From Rehmannia glutinosa (taxonomy: Eukaryota; Streptophyta; Magnoliopsida; Lamiales; Orobanchaceae): a stretch of 64,000 nt of DNA. Both the position numbers and the translations under genes were made by a program. Under the pieces are notes generated by a model, which was given only the letters and a program-made list of their open reading frames with translations, was not told the origin of the DNA and searched no databases. This document shows positions 46,526 through 57,588 of this stretch, one piece after another; positions within the stretch are counted from its first letter, which is position 1; the number at the start of each line of letters is the position of its first letter. The stretch lies in NCBI GenBank assembly GCA_016081115.2, contig CM071936.1, positions 76,361,262 through 76,425,261 on the forward strand, given 5' to 3'.

Positions 46526-48270
46526 AACTGTTGATAGTTCCGGTCAACGCTTTATAAACAAGACAAAACACAAATGGGAGGAATGAAAAGCAATCAAGAC
46601 AAAACACAAATGGGAGGAATGAAAAGAAATTAAAACCACGGTAAATCAAGAACAACACATCAAAATTCATTATGTTTATCCATGGACGTCAAGCAATAAA
46701 TCAACCAAGCCTCAAACATCTAACACATAACACATGTCAATTAAAACCATGGCAAATGCTTTGAATCACGACTCACATAGATCAAGTGTATGATCTCCTC
46801 TCAAGTATAGTAAGGGACGTGTTTTCGCTCAAATCATATCAATGTTGAAGAATTACCATAGGCTTGCCAATCATCTCACATCTCCGCCACTAGAATGTAT
46901 GCAATTCATAAATCAAAAAGGACTTTTTCTTTGGTTGTAATGAAGGCTCTTTGGTTAGGGTAGGGAAATATGGATAAAGTGACTCAACTCGAGTGTATAG
47001 ACTGGTAAGCACATCTTTCGTTCAATTTTCTCATGTAAACCCAATATCCTACCCCAATAACCTCTCGTTCTTATCAACTTTTGTATTTCTTTTCTTCCCT
47101 TTTTTCTTCTTTTATAGACTCCACTTTGTTTCGCCTCACATCACAAATTCCAGCCTACGATTTCATTCAAAGCAAACTCATCTATAAAGTCGATTTTCTT
47201 TTTTTCTTTTTTTCTTTTTCTCTTTTTTTCCGAATCTTTCTTGAGTATTCATCCTTTCATGTCCTCCTTTTCTTTCTTCTTTTATTCCCATCAACCAACA
47301 TTTGCACAATCATCTAAATTCATGACAACATCTCATTCAGCCTCATTCACTCCCCTTACTCAATGATATACGCTCAAGTCTAGGGTAACAGATATATCAA
47401 GTTAAGGCTTGAAATGTGGCTATCAAAAATTAGGCAACAGGCTCAAATTGGCTAACTAGGGAAATTCAATGTCATTAGGTAGGCAAAAGCTTGAAAGGCT
47501 TAACAAAAAATGGCCTTAAATCATTTTCATAAATCACATACAACATGTGGCTTTGACAGAGATACAAGAGCGAGTTCTAGAATTCAAATCAACATGAATG
47601 ACACACTCAATCAACAAACAAGACTGCATAATATGAAAGCAGTAAAGGCTCAAAGCTCACAGGCTTGCAATTGCGTAATTCAAAGCATAACATCTATGTT
47701 CTCAATATCCACATGCTCCATATCATCTATTCTCATCATGCTTGCAATTCAAAACAACACAAAAATTCAAAGCACACCACATAACATCTATGTTCTAAAA
47801 CTGTAAATGTGCTTCTAATGCAATGCAACCTAAATGTTCTACATGCAACTATATGAATGCAAAACTTTTCTCTCCACACCCTTCATATCAAAATGAACTA
47901 TCTCTCCCCCTCAAACTTGAATGAAATTATATCGCATTCAAGGAAAGATAGAATTTCAATAAAGAAAAGTGAGGATTGGGAATGCATACCTGAATTCGCG
48001 ACCTAATAATGCTTCAGCAAACTGATGCACGGGCCGTGCGTGTGCGCACGGGCTGCCCGTACGTCCATGCGAAGGTCCTTTCCCAGTCCCTTTTTTTTTA
48101 AGAAAAGCAAATAAATCCTAACTCATAGAGGGAAAAACGAAAATTAAAACAACAAATCATTGGGTTGCCTCCCAACAAGCGCTTCATTTAACGTCTATAG
48201 CTTGATGCCTGTAATTCTCGATCACAGATCCCGCAAGGTGATGCATGTCACCCCTTCATGCCTTTCTCCT
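46526..48270 (-). other. Non-coding 3' region of TR-GAG B2
   Basis: The counterpart of 41,065-42,760 in B1, readable in reverse. A 38-base unit around ACAAATGGGAGGAATGAAAAG is duplicated at 46,568-46,629. The short frames here (46,993-47,317, 47,510-47,806) are not kept in B1. Confidence 0.75.
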
Positions 48271-48272
48271 TG

Positions 48273-49081
48273 TCATTCCAACTCGCATAAATTCGAGACT
48301 CCTTTGAATGCCTCCAGTGAAGATGTCACACGTCGGTCAAATGCCATATTCTTCTCGTTTGCATCGTGCGAGCGGCAGTACACGCGAGCTTCTGAGCTGC
48401 TGTCCCTCTTCGTGTACTTTGCTTTCTCACTTTTCAGTACATCCTGCATATGATCTAAAGCACACACACAATCACTCAAATTAAATATATTAGCACATGA
48501 ATCAACGACTGATAAAGAATTATAGCTCTTTATTCTATCACAAGTTTTCACAGCCTTATAGATAGAGAATAACACTTGCTCATCATTAACTCGTAATGTG
48601 AGTTCTCCCTTTTACACGTCTATTAAGGCTTTTGCTGTGGCTAGGAATGGGTGCCCAAGTATCAGAGGGACGTCTCGTTCTTCCTCCATGTCAGGCACCA
48701 AGAAGTCCACGTTGAAAATATAAATTTTTCTACTTTTACGAGCACATCCTCCACGATTCCCTTAGGATATGTGAGTGATCTATCCACAAGCTGCAAGGTG
48801 ACCATGGACGGCTTCACCTCTCCTAATCCAAGTTTCCTGAAAATGGACAAGGGCATTAAGTTAATAATTGCTCCTAGATCACAAAGTGCTTTATTAAAGA
48901 AAACACCACCAATAGCACAAGGGATAGTGAAACTGCCCGGATCTTTGTGCTTCTGTGGTAATTTCCTCTGAATGATTGCGCTGCATTCTTCAGTCAAGTT
49001 AACTGTCTCGAATTCTGCCAACTTTTTCTTCTTGGACATCACTTCCTTCAAAAACTTCGCATAGTTGGGCATCTGCTCCAA
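48273..49081 (-). pseudogene. Aspartic protease region and C-terminal tail of TR-GAG B2
   Basis: The minus strand reads MEQMPNYAKFLKEVMSKKKK, FETVNLTEECSAIIQRKLPQ, SFTIPCAIGGVFFNKALCDL and the active-site strand C-D-L-G-A-I-I-N-L-M-P. KPSMVTLQLVDRSLTYPKG and EDVLVKVEKFIFS follow, with a frameshift near 48,715. The tail 48,575-48,273 (MLFSIYKAVKTCDRIKSYNS ... AKYTKRDSSSEARVYCRSHD) matches that of B1. Gag and protease are continuous here (KLPQKHKDP), showing that the stop in B1 is secondary. The protein is inactive because of the frameshift. Confidence 0.85.
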
Positions 49082-49149
49082 TGTGTCTGCAAACAGTATG
49101 TTAATATGCAGTTTGTCAAAGATATCCAGGAATTTAGCAAATTGGGCAT

Positions 49150-50871
49150 CTATATTTTTCTTTTAAAAACGTTGAGGGAAAGGGAGTGGTATAGAAAGCT
49201 TTGAAAGATCAGAGTTAGAGAAAGATTTAAGCTTCTCAGCCCCTTTTTATTCGTCTGTATGTCCCTTGTTCCATCATCGACCTCAATGTCGCCCTTTGCT
49301 ACGGTGTGTTCATCTCCCAGGGTTGAAATTACACGTTCAACATCACGCACGGTCTGCCTATGCTAAGACGCACGGGTCATGCGTCTCATTCCATGTTCCT
49401 AGTCTCCTACGGCACCACGCACGGGCAGCCCGTGCGTCGACGCACGGGTCGGGCGTGGTTCTGATTTTTCGTCACTTCCTAGAATTTTTGGCCCCTTGTA
49501 CTCGTACCACTCCTTAGACGAATGGCGTTACACTGTTCCTTTGGATTGACTTCCGTGTTGCTCGAAAACTGGCCCTTCTAATGATGTCCACCGATGATCG
49601 TCGCTAACTAGCCAATCTGAGTTTCTAGATTTTTCATTTGTGAACCCGCAGTGTTGGTCAACTGCGTGACATGTGCCTCGATCTTGTCTACCTTAGCCTC
49701 ATCTTTATTTAATAGGTTCCTCATTTCATTCATAAACGAACTCGTCTGATTCATGAATGAGGTAAGAATGTCCTCCAAAGATGGCTTAGACTCCGCATTA
49801 ATAACTCCGTTTGTTACACTGAACACCGATGGTGGTCACATCACGTTCTTTGTATTCGCATAAGAAAACTTTTCATGATTTCTCACACCCGGATGATAAT
49901 GGGTAGGAGTCTGATTATTCGGGTAATTGTTGAAATTTCGGTTATTAACAAAGTTAGCTTCCTCCATAGGATCTCGAGGAACTTCCCCATTATTTGCACC
50001 CGTGTTTGCCTCTGTCCCTTGAGTTAGAGCACTCAACTGAATTGTCAATGTTGTCATCTGAGCCGTCAATGCCTTGATTGGGTCCGAATCAGAGACTTCG
50101 GCTACCCTTTTCACATTAGTTCTCTCAGAGGGCCACTGATAGCTATTCATTGCCATCTCTTCGAGCCAGTTGAATGCATCATGTTAGAATATTGCGAGTA
50201 AAGTGCCTCCTGCTGCGGCATCTACAAATGATCTAGTCTGTCCCATCAACCCATTATAAAAGAAGCAAAGCTGCTGATCCTCTCGAAACTCGTGTTGTGG
50301 ACACCTCCTCATTAAATCTCAGAATCTCTCCTAGGCCTTATACAGTGGTTCGAAGTCAAACTGTCTGAACTGCTTGGTCTCGCTCTTAAGCTGCAGTGTC
50401 TTACTTGGTGGAAAGAATTTAAACAGGAACCTTTGACTCAACTCGTCCCAAGTATTCACACTCCCATGAGTTAATGTGCCTAGCCAATTTCTAGCCTTAT
50501 CCCTTAAAGATAAAGGGAATAGGCGCAAACGTACATCATCATCAGTTACCCCATTCATCTTGATCATGCTGCAGATTTGCATGAAGTTCGCAAGATGAGA
50601 ATTGGGATCCTCGGATGGAAAACCCCCAAACTGGTTCTGTTGGACCATCGAAATTAGTGTTGGCTTCAGCTCAAAATTGTTCGCATTAATCTGGACACTG
50701 CTAATTCCATCATAGTTGTGATTTGTCTAAGGGCGAAAGTAATCGCGAATCATTTGTTGCTGGACTGCCGGGACTTCTGGTATCGGTAACTTATTAATGA
50801 TCCTGTTGATTCCGTTGTTACCTTCGTTGTTGGCTCGTTATTGCCCCCGTTGTTTCCTTCCACATCCCCCA
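49150..50871 (-). pseudogene. Gag polyprotein of TR-GAG B2
   Basis: Starts at about 50,871 (MGDVEG). Clear gag blocks are NQFGGFPSEDPNSHLANFMQ, LRLFPLSLRDKARNWLGTLT, FPPSKTLQLKSETKQFRQFD (50,648-50,331), then MAMNSYQWPSERTNVKRVAE (50,156-49,836) and a coiled part AKVDKIEAHVTQLTNTAGSQ (49,826-49,608). Stops at about 50,330, 49,835 and 49,607 and a frameshift in the N-terminus break it. The GC-rich linker repeats lie at about 49,340-49,465. It lacks the 132-bp duplication seen in B1. Confidence 0.87.
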
Positions 50872-51114
50872 TAGTATGATCTTGCTATTTTTTTGCCAGT
50901 TTAGTAGATGCACTAAGTCGCCTTGCAAAACCCTCAACCTCCAGTATGAACGGTGCTAATTATCTTTGCTTCGAGCGAGTGTTCATGCACTACGTGAACC
51001 AACTAAAATAAACAAGTCAAACACAGTAGGAGTAGAATTAAACAAAAAAAAGGAAAATGTCGAAATTAAAAATAATTCTATTTATCACAATATTAGTACT
51101 AAAAATTTAATTAG

Positions 51115-51132
51115 TCCCTGGCAACGGCGCCA
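51115..51132 (-). promoter_or_regulatory. Primer binding site of TR-GAG B2 (tRNA-Asp type)
   Basis: The minus strand reads TGGCGCCGTTGCCAGGGA, six bases inside the 5' LTR end. Confidence 0.87.
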
Positions 51133-51138
51133 AAAACT

Positions 51139-52617
51139 TGTTCGCCTTATTTTTAGCTTCACCGCAAGTGTACGGTATAGTTTATAGAATTGGGTTAGCA
51201 AGGTCGAATCCACAGAGACTAACAAATTAGTGTACTAAGTATTGAGATTGTAAAAGTCTTATTTTTATCTAGACTATCGAAATTTAATTTGTTTGTTTGT
51301 AAAACTAAGATAAGAATTTATCATAAAAAGACAAAGTAAGAGTTGATTGAAAGATCAAGGAGATGAATGGATTACAGAGTTATGGTTTCAATTAATATCC
51401 CTCTTGTTATCTGATTAATCACAACCAAAGTTATTATTATTCTTCCATATAAGACAATCACGAAAGTATTTTACCTCTCTCTCGAGATGTATATAAAAAT
51501 GTTGATTGGATTATCTATGCTAGCATCTCTACTCAACATAAGATATCCAACTCCCAAAAGCACAAAAGATTATTAATCCTCACAAATATTCACAGACTTC
51601 TCAATCATGCAAATATTCATGTCAAGTACTCAAGATCTAGTATTCAAACTCATCTCTCGAATTATGAATCAATACATCAAAATAAGTTAAACCAATGGTC
51701 ATTTGATAAAACAAGAAATAAAACAGAGTACTCGAATAGGGTTTGAAATAATAACTACAATTGCAATTAAACATCAAACAAAAGTATCCATTAACTAATC
51801 CCAAACCCTGGAATGACAAAGTGTTTAGCCGGGCATGGGAAATAAATAATCCATAGACAAATTATTCATGTTCATGTCTATCTAATCAAAAGTAAAAGAT
51901 ACAATGGAATGAAAAAACTCAGGGATGTCGATGATCTTCTGATCTATCTTCAATCCTCAAGCGTGTGGTTGCGACCTCGATCAATCTCTAGAATCCTCCG
52001 GTAGAAGGTTGCTCTTTTCTCTGCTTTCTAGGGCAAATATCAGTCTCTCCTTTGTTTGGGGCCGCCTAGTCTCTATTTATACTCCCATTGGGTCAAAACC
52101 TGATTTAAAATCGTCAAAACCTGACTTTCCGGCATAGACGTGTGGGCCATGCGCTTATGCATGACCAGCGCGTGCGTTAGGCCGTATGAAATTTCTTTTG
52201 CTGACTTGACGCAGGGGTCGTGCGTCCAAGCATGACCAGGTCGTGCGTCCTGCTGTAGGACTTGGCTGCACCTTGGAATGATGCACGGGCCGTGCGATAG
52301 GCGCACACCCTACCCGTGCGTCCCTGCCAAGGACAAATTTGCTCCGTTCATGTCCGTTTCTTGCCCGGTTCGTCTGACTTTTTCTCGATTCAGCTTCAAA
52401 CATCACATATTCACTCGATTCTTGGCGGTCCTTTATCGCAATGCTCCGATTTGTCACCGAAATACTATAAACATTGTTTAATTCCTACAAAACGAGCAAA
52501 TCGTAATACCTTTTCCACTTTATAAGAATATGGCCCATTTTACTCAGTTAACGCATGCATATCAACTTATTATATCCACAATTAAGCCCAAATTACATGC
52601 AAAACTCATACTAATCA
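51139..52617 (-). repeat. TR-GAG B2 5' LTR
   Basis: 1,479 bp with the same ends as 45,065-46,511. It retains the block that is deleted in the B1 5' LTR. GC-rich inverted words occur at 52,135-52,320. Frames at 52,073-52,525 are LTR artefacts. Confidence 0.92.
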
Positions 52618-52622
52618 ATAAC

Positions 52623-53200
52623 ATTAGGTGTGACACTCTTTTTTGTTTACCCTTTTGTTTTTTTGACAACTTCCACACACATTAACATTCTTTATTAAAA
52701 ATCTCGGTGAACCATGAACAGCCTCAATTTTTACAACATCCCTAATTTTCTTAAAACTTAGATGACCTAATTTTTGTTGCCATAGGTCAAATTCATCTAT
52801 GTGTGCAGTGTAACACATTTGCTTATTAACATACTGATAACAGATATCAGATGATCATAAACCAACAAGAATACACATGTTAGATTCATTAAAAACCTCA
52901 CAAGATTTCTTGTTGAATTTAACATATAGGTTATCATCACACAATTGGCTAATACTAATGAAATTATCATTTAAACCATCCACATGCAATACATTCCGCA
53001 GCCTAGGTAGGCCATCAACATTCAAAGTCCCCTTTCCGATAATTTTTCCTTTATCTCCACCTCCATAGGTCACATTACCACCATCATGCTTCTCATAGTC
53101 AGTCAAATACTCCAAAGTATCTGTGATGTGTCATGAACAGCCGCTATCAAAGTACCAAGATCCTGCAATGTTAGATCTCAATGAAGTATAGATAACATGA
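52623..53200 (-). pseudogene. Copia protease and GAG-pre-integrase
   Basis: The minus strand begins with the protease active site WYFDSGCS, then EYLTDYEKHDGGNVTYGGGD, GKIIGKGTLNVDGLPRLRNV and LHVDGLNDNFISISQLCDDN. The GAG-pre-integrase part is EFDLWQQKLGHLSFKKIRDV with VCGSCQKNK. The usual HHCC zinc site begins L-W-H; here it is L-W-Q, so one zinc ligand is lost. Stops lie at about 53,130, 52,856 and 52,624. B2 is inserted just after KKECHTP/VTPN, and the integrase core resumes at 45,064. Confidence 0.88.
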
Positions 53201-54205
53201 CATTTAACATCAGATTTCTTAACCCAGACAGATTTTGAAAAATTCGAAATATGATTACGAGGATGTCGTAAAATTTTAGATGACATCTGACAGGCATAAT
53301 TTCTGTTCGCCAAATCTGATTTTATTTTGTAACAAAATGGTCTTATGTGTCCAGGTGCATGACAATAGTGACAGATAAAAGGACGTTTACGTGGTTTAGA
53401 CTTCTGTGAAAAACTCTTTTTATTATTGGAAGAATTTGAAGATTCTCCATTTTCTGTAGCCTTAACAAACACATGAGTCTTATAACCAAGACTAGTTTTA
53501 TTATCACCACCTAAAGAGAGAATATCATCTAATTTTTATTTACACAGAGTTAATCTTATTCAAGGTTTAAGAGAATCCTTGAGTTCAGATTGCACCTTGT
53601 CAAATTCACTATCTCTTTTGTTGCGTGTTGCTTCCGATCGGGCAATTGCACATTTATGTTCAACGTTCTCCTTGGAGAGACAATTATTTTCTTTCTTGAG
53701 ATGATCATTTTGTTGAACCCTTTTGAGCCAGTCTTTGTACATTTTTGTATATGTCTCTTCCAATCCTTCACCATTTGAATCATCCTCATCCTATTCAAAA
53801 GAATTAGATATAGAAGTAGAATTAAAACAACAAAGGTTAGTAGCAGTTAAAGTAGACTATTCTTCAGATGTGACCTCAGATGTGATCCAAGTAAGTGTGA
53901 TCACATCTTGGACCGTATATCGAACAACACCCAAAGTATTAATCTACAAAAAAAAAAATTTCTATCACAAAAGTAGTGAGTATAGTGTGAACTTCTTTCT
54001 GGACAGTATTCTCATCGTCAGATTCATTATCACTTAAGGTGACACTCAAACTCATTCCACTTTTCAAAAAATGTATTAGCCTATTTATCAACATAATGAC
54101 TATATCCAGAACATGACCTACATCTAACAGAATCAAGAGTTTTGTTATCAAACTTATTCCGATTTTCAACTAAGGGACCAAAAATAGGGACACTAGAAAT
54201 ATCCA
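53201..54205 (-). pseudogene. Copia gag C-terminal part with zinc knuckles
   Basis: From about 54,205 the minus strand reads MDISSVPIFGPLVENRNKFD and VRCRSCSGYSHYVDK (a degraded first CCHC knuckle), then SLSVTLSDNESDDENTVQKE, a coiled stretch YKDWLKRVQQNDHLKKENNC (53,763-53,560), and a second knuckle CHYCHAPGHIRPFC (CX2CX4HX4C, near 53,370). The N-terminal gag domain expected after the primer site is missing: only about 45 bases separate the primer site from this part, so an internal deletion removed it. Several frameshifts are present. Confidence 0.82.
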
Positions 54206-54250
54206 TGTTAACAAACACACAAGATCAACACTTAGTGTCATCAAGTGTTG

Positions 54251-54262
54251 GCGCTGATACCA
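54251..54262 (-). promoter_or_regulatory. Primer binding site of Copia-B (tRNA-Met type, one change)
   Basis: The minus strand reads TGGTATCAGCGC, one base different from the canonical TGGTATCAGAGC. It lies two bases from the LTR end. Confidence 0.8.
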
Positions 54263-54264
54263 AT

Positions 54265-55042
54265 TGAAAGAATTATAGCACGGAAATATTCCAAAAGTTT
54301 CGCATAGTATATATGTGATTGGTTATGTGGTCACATTCGTAATCACATGCAACGGAATAAAGTAAAAAGAAACAAGACGTGAGTTGTTAAAATTTTCTAC
54401 AAGCAAACTAGCTTGTAGATGTACCAATATGGTGAAACTTTCCACTAGTAAAATCGTTTGATTCTGTATACAAATAATACTAAAATCAACTAGCAGAAAA
54501 GGAACGAAAACTCCTATCTAGGGTAGATCTGGTCTTTGCAATATAACCCATCCAACAATAGATATGTATGGACTTTGTTTATCACAATACTAAAAGCTAT
54601 GGATGAAAACAATCTAACAAACACAGTGGCAGACTGAATGTTATCGCTGGATGTAGTCACATAGGAGATCGCATCCGGTATAATAAAGTTACTTGTGCTT
54701 GAATGACTCTAAACTCTCTCAATTCTCTTTTGACTCTTGTAAATCTCATGTGTATTGATTGAGCACGTCCATCTCTCTTTTATAGGCGTCCAAGACCTTT
54801 CAAAGAGTCCTAATAAACATGGAAAGGAGATATATACAAATATATGACAAGTATATCACTTATGTTAGAAAACAAGATAAATATCAAAGAGTCCTAATAT
54901 ATCTATACCATATCAATATGAAATCTTTCCTAATCTAAATATATCTTAATCATACCATAAGTCTAGAAAGGCAAAACAAGTCAAAACATAATCTTTTTTT
55001 TATTTTGGAACAGACTTAGGCGTGAAAAATTACAGCCTAACA
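54265..55042 (-). repeat. Copia-B 5' LTR (778 bp, distinct family)
   Basis: Plus-strand ends are TGAAAGAATTATAGC and TACAGCCTAACA. A TATA box (GCCTATAAAAGAG, minus strand) is at about 54,786-54,774. The outer flank GATAC (55,043-55,047) would be the target duplication; the partner was not found. It shows no resemblance to the 1.46-kb LTR at 28,787-30,244. Confidence 0.8.
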
Positions 55043-55090
55043 GATACTATTGTACATAATTAGATACTATTATACCACTCCTATATATTT

Positions 55091-55960
55091 GGGATAAGGA
55101 CATAATAGTCCAACATTCTGGGAAAAAGAAACATTTATGCTTCCGGGCTTTTTTCTGGAAATTTTTATGCTCCACGATTTTGTTGGACTTTTTTACGCTC
55201 ATTTTTTCGGATATTTTTACGCTCCTGCCATCTTTTGCAAACTTTTTGGCGTTATTGTTTCGAAGTTGTTTCGAACATGTTTCAGCCAATAAAATTTCAG
55301 TAAAATATAATTTCTGCACTATTAAATCGTCAGATTTATACTCTAAATCTTATAAACAATCATGAAATATACAAATAAACAACACATATTAAAACAAAAC
55401 ACATTAAAAATAATATAGAAACAATACATGAATTAGAAAAAAACAATTCAATTTTTGACTCAATGAATTGAAAAGGCATAAAAAATAACATGAAAACAAC
55501 CAAAAAAATAATAGAACAACATTGAAAACTATATAGAAACAACCAAAAAAACAATATTAAAAACAACACGTGACCAAAAAGAACTTAAAAGGAAGTAAAA
55601 GTTGCATCGAAACATCAAAAACATATAAACAACAAAAACAAATATTGAAAGTAATATAGAAACAATCCACAAACAATAAAAACAATATAGAAAATAATAC
55701 ATAAGCAAAAAAGAGCGTAAAAATAAGTAAAAGTTGCATTGAAACATAGATTCACCATAGCAACAATTAAGAAACAATATAAACAACATAAAAATAATCA
55801 TGTAATAATATAAGCAACATAGAAACAAATACGAAGCATTATAAATAACATATAAAACAATAAAGAAACAAAAAAAACGAAAAAAGTGTATAAATTTCCA
55901 AAAACGAATAAAGATACAATAAAAAAACGAATTGGGAGCATAATTTAGTGTCATTTTTCT
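55091..55960 (-). mobile_element. Unnamed terminal-type repeat R, copy 2 (inverted)
   Basis: Reads as the reverse of 20,150-20,860. It starts GGGATAAGGACATAATAGTC, then has four diverged units of about 28 bp with GGAGCGTAAAAA and TTTCCAGAAAAA (55,130-55,250), then GAAACATGTTCGAAACAAC, then about 650 bp of subrepeats with AACATCAAAAAC and AGAAACAACC words. Terminal order and sequence match copy 1. The frames at 55,360-55,954 are low-complexity artefacts. No partner end or target duplication was found. Confidence 0.65.
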
Positions 55961-56069
55961 GAAAAGTTGGTATTTTCAAAAATTTCTCCACATATTTCGT
56001 AGTATTATTTTATATACCGACACTAATAATAAGGGGATAAGCTGGAGAATATCTTGTTCAAGCAAGACA

Positions 56070-56567
56070 AGGACAATTAGGGATGTCAACGAGGCGGGGC
56101 GGCGGGGCGGGAGAGCAATCCCCATCTCCATCCCCCTCCGGCGACCGCGGGAATCCCGTCTCGTCCCGGAGGAGACCCGGTCAACGTTTTTATTATTTAT
56201 TTTTTTGTAAAAAACTGATTTTTTTAAAAAAAATGATTTTTTGATATTTAAAAGATATATAAATTATATAAAAAAGACTAATAAAGCATTCATTATATAA
56301 AATAAATTAAAGATTTTTTATTTATATATTTAATGTGGATATATTTATAATATATTATATATATTTAATATAATATACTATATATTTAATATCGGTTCCC
56401 CGCGGGGGAACGAGGCGGGGAATATGATCCCAGTCCCCACCAATGGGGAGAAAGAAATCCATGTCCTCGTCCCCTCAGGGGGATTTTTGGGGATTCCTCG
56501 CCCCATTCGGGGTGGTTTCCCGTGGGAAATGGGGAATCGCCGCCCCACTGTCATCTCTAAGGACAAT
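56070..56567. mobile_element. hAT-type MITE (56,078-56,559) with 8-bp duplication
   Basis: A 482-bp element with terminal inverted repeats TAGGGATGTCAACGAGGCGG and, read inward from the right, TAGAGATGACAGTGGGGCGG. AGGACAAT flanks both sides exactly (56,070-56,077 and 56,560-56,567); 8 bp is the hAT duplication length. GC-rich ends enclose an AT-rich centre. It encodes nothing; the frame 56,378-56,596 is an artefact. Confidence 0.93.
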
Positions 56568-56901
56568 GCACTGACTTGAGTGTAGAATTCAGGCATGTTG
56601 AGTGTTATGGGGCCATGATAGTACTTGTTATTTGGGCTATAATTGATGGATGGACAAAGATGCTAGAAATTATGAGATACAATATTTCCGAGCTTGAGAC
56701 CTATAATGAACCTATGAATTAGGTCCACATAGCAATATCTATCAAACCCATGAACCCATCATATCAAAAAAATAAATAAAAAGGCCCATAATCCCTATAA
56801 AAATATAGTATGACGCATAATTATTCTTTAAGAGATCCTAAATTTAGGATTATGTAACAATACCACCATTTATTTAGTAAAACTTATGTAAAATTATCAT
56901 A
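56568..56901. other. Unassigned spacer between MITEs
   Basis: About 330 bp with no frame, repeat or RNA structure that I recognise. It may be old unique sequence. Confidence 0.5.
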
Positions 56902-57170
56902 TACTTCTTCCTATTCAAAATAAGTGATGTTTTGACACATAATAAATTCTTCAAAAAAGAATAACATTTTGACATTTTCAAAGCTGGAAAGAAAAATATT
57001 TTTCCAAATACCCTTAAGTGTATCATTCTCCAACTAACATTAATGCCTAGATTTGTTTGATTCCAAAGAAACATTTATGCTTAATTAGGGGTATATTGGG
57101 TATTTTTAACATAGACCTTAATATGTGAGTTTTTTCCTAAAATATCAATTATTTTGAATAGAAAGGAATA
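56902..57170. mobile_element. Stowaway-like MITE (56,904-57,168) with TA duplication
   Basis: A 265-bp element with terminal inverted repeats CTTCTTCCTATTCAAAATAA and, from the right, TTCCTTTCTATTCAAAATAA, flanked by TA on both sides. These termini follow the Stowaway (Tc1/mariner) pattern. The short frame 56,874-57,074 is not a gene. Confidence 0.85.
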
Positions 57171-57588
57171 TTAGTGATAGTGATTAGTATTACCTATTTC
57201 TAGTTTTGTCTCTCTTGTGGGAGTTTTTTTTCTCTCTCTTGGGAGCCATGCGTCCTCTTTTGGAGGCAATTGTCTTGTGTGTGGTTTTTCAAAAATTTCA
57301 ATTTTTTTGGTCTTGAATTCTTTTTGTCTGGTTTGGGGTTCTGCTCTTGAATTAAATTTGTTAATCTTAGTTTGATTGCCATTAATCCCTTTTCTCTCAT
57401 CTGTGTGTTGGTGTGTGTTCTCCGTCCTTTGTTCCATCGCATTTATTCCTTTTGTTGGTGTCTTTAACTCTTTTGTCTAACTTTTGTTGTCCTTGGTTTT
57501 TTTGTCCTGTGTGTTGCAGCTCGGTGCTCCTGTGTTAAAGCAATCTTCTCACGATTATTCTCCTTCGAACACTGGTGGGTGTGCTGTA

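Larger units (their letters stand above)
45060..52622 (-). mobile_element. Non-autonomous gag-protease gypsy element TR-GAG B2
   Basis: Leftward element 45,065-52,617. Order on the minus strand: 5' LTR 52,617-51,139, primer site 51,132-51,115, gag about 50,871-49,150, protease 49,081-48,600, C-terminal tail, non-coding region, polypurine tract 46,525-46,512, 3' LTR 46,511-45,065. Flanks are ATAAT (45,060-45,064) and ATAAC (52,618-52,622), a 5-bp duplication with one difference. It separates copia GAG-pre-integrase from integrase. It has no RT, RNase H or integrase of its own. Confidence 0.94.
28787..55042 (-). mobile_element. Leftward Ty1/copia assembly (Copia-B) broken by two gypsy elements
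   Basis: On the minus strand, from right to left: LTR (55,042-54,265), primer site, gag, protease and GAG-pre-integrase (54,205-52,623), integrase (45,064-44,246), RT start (36,560-36,360), RNase H end (36,350-36,105), ORF3 (35,100-30,440), polypurine tract, LTR (30,244-28,787). TR-GAG B2 separates GAG-pre-integrase from integrase and TR-GAG B1 separates integrase from RT. In both cases the copia frame reads on across the insertion. The two end LTRs are unrelated to each other, so this is either two copia elements joined by deletion or a recombinant. Confidence 0.72.
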
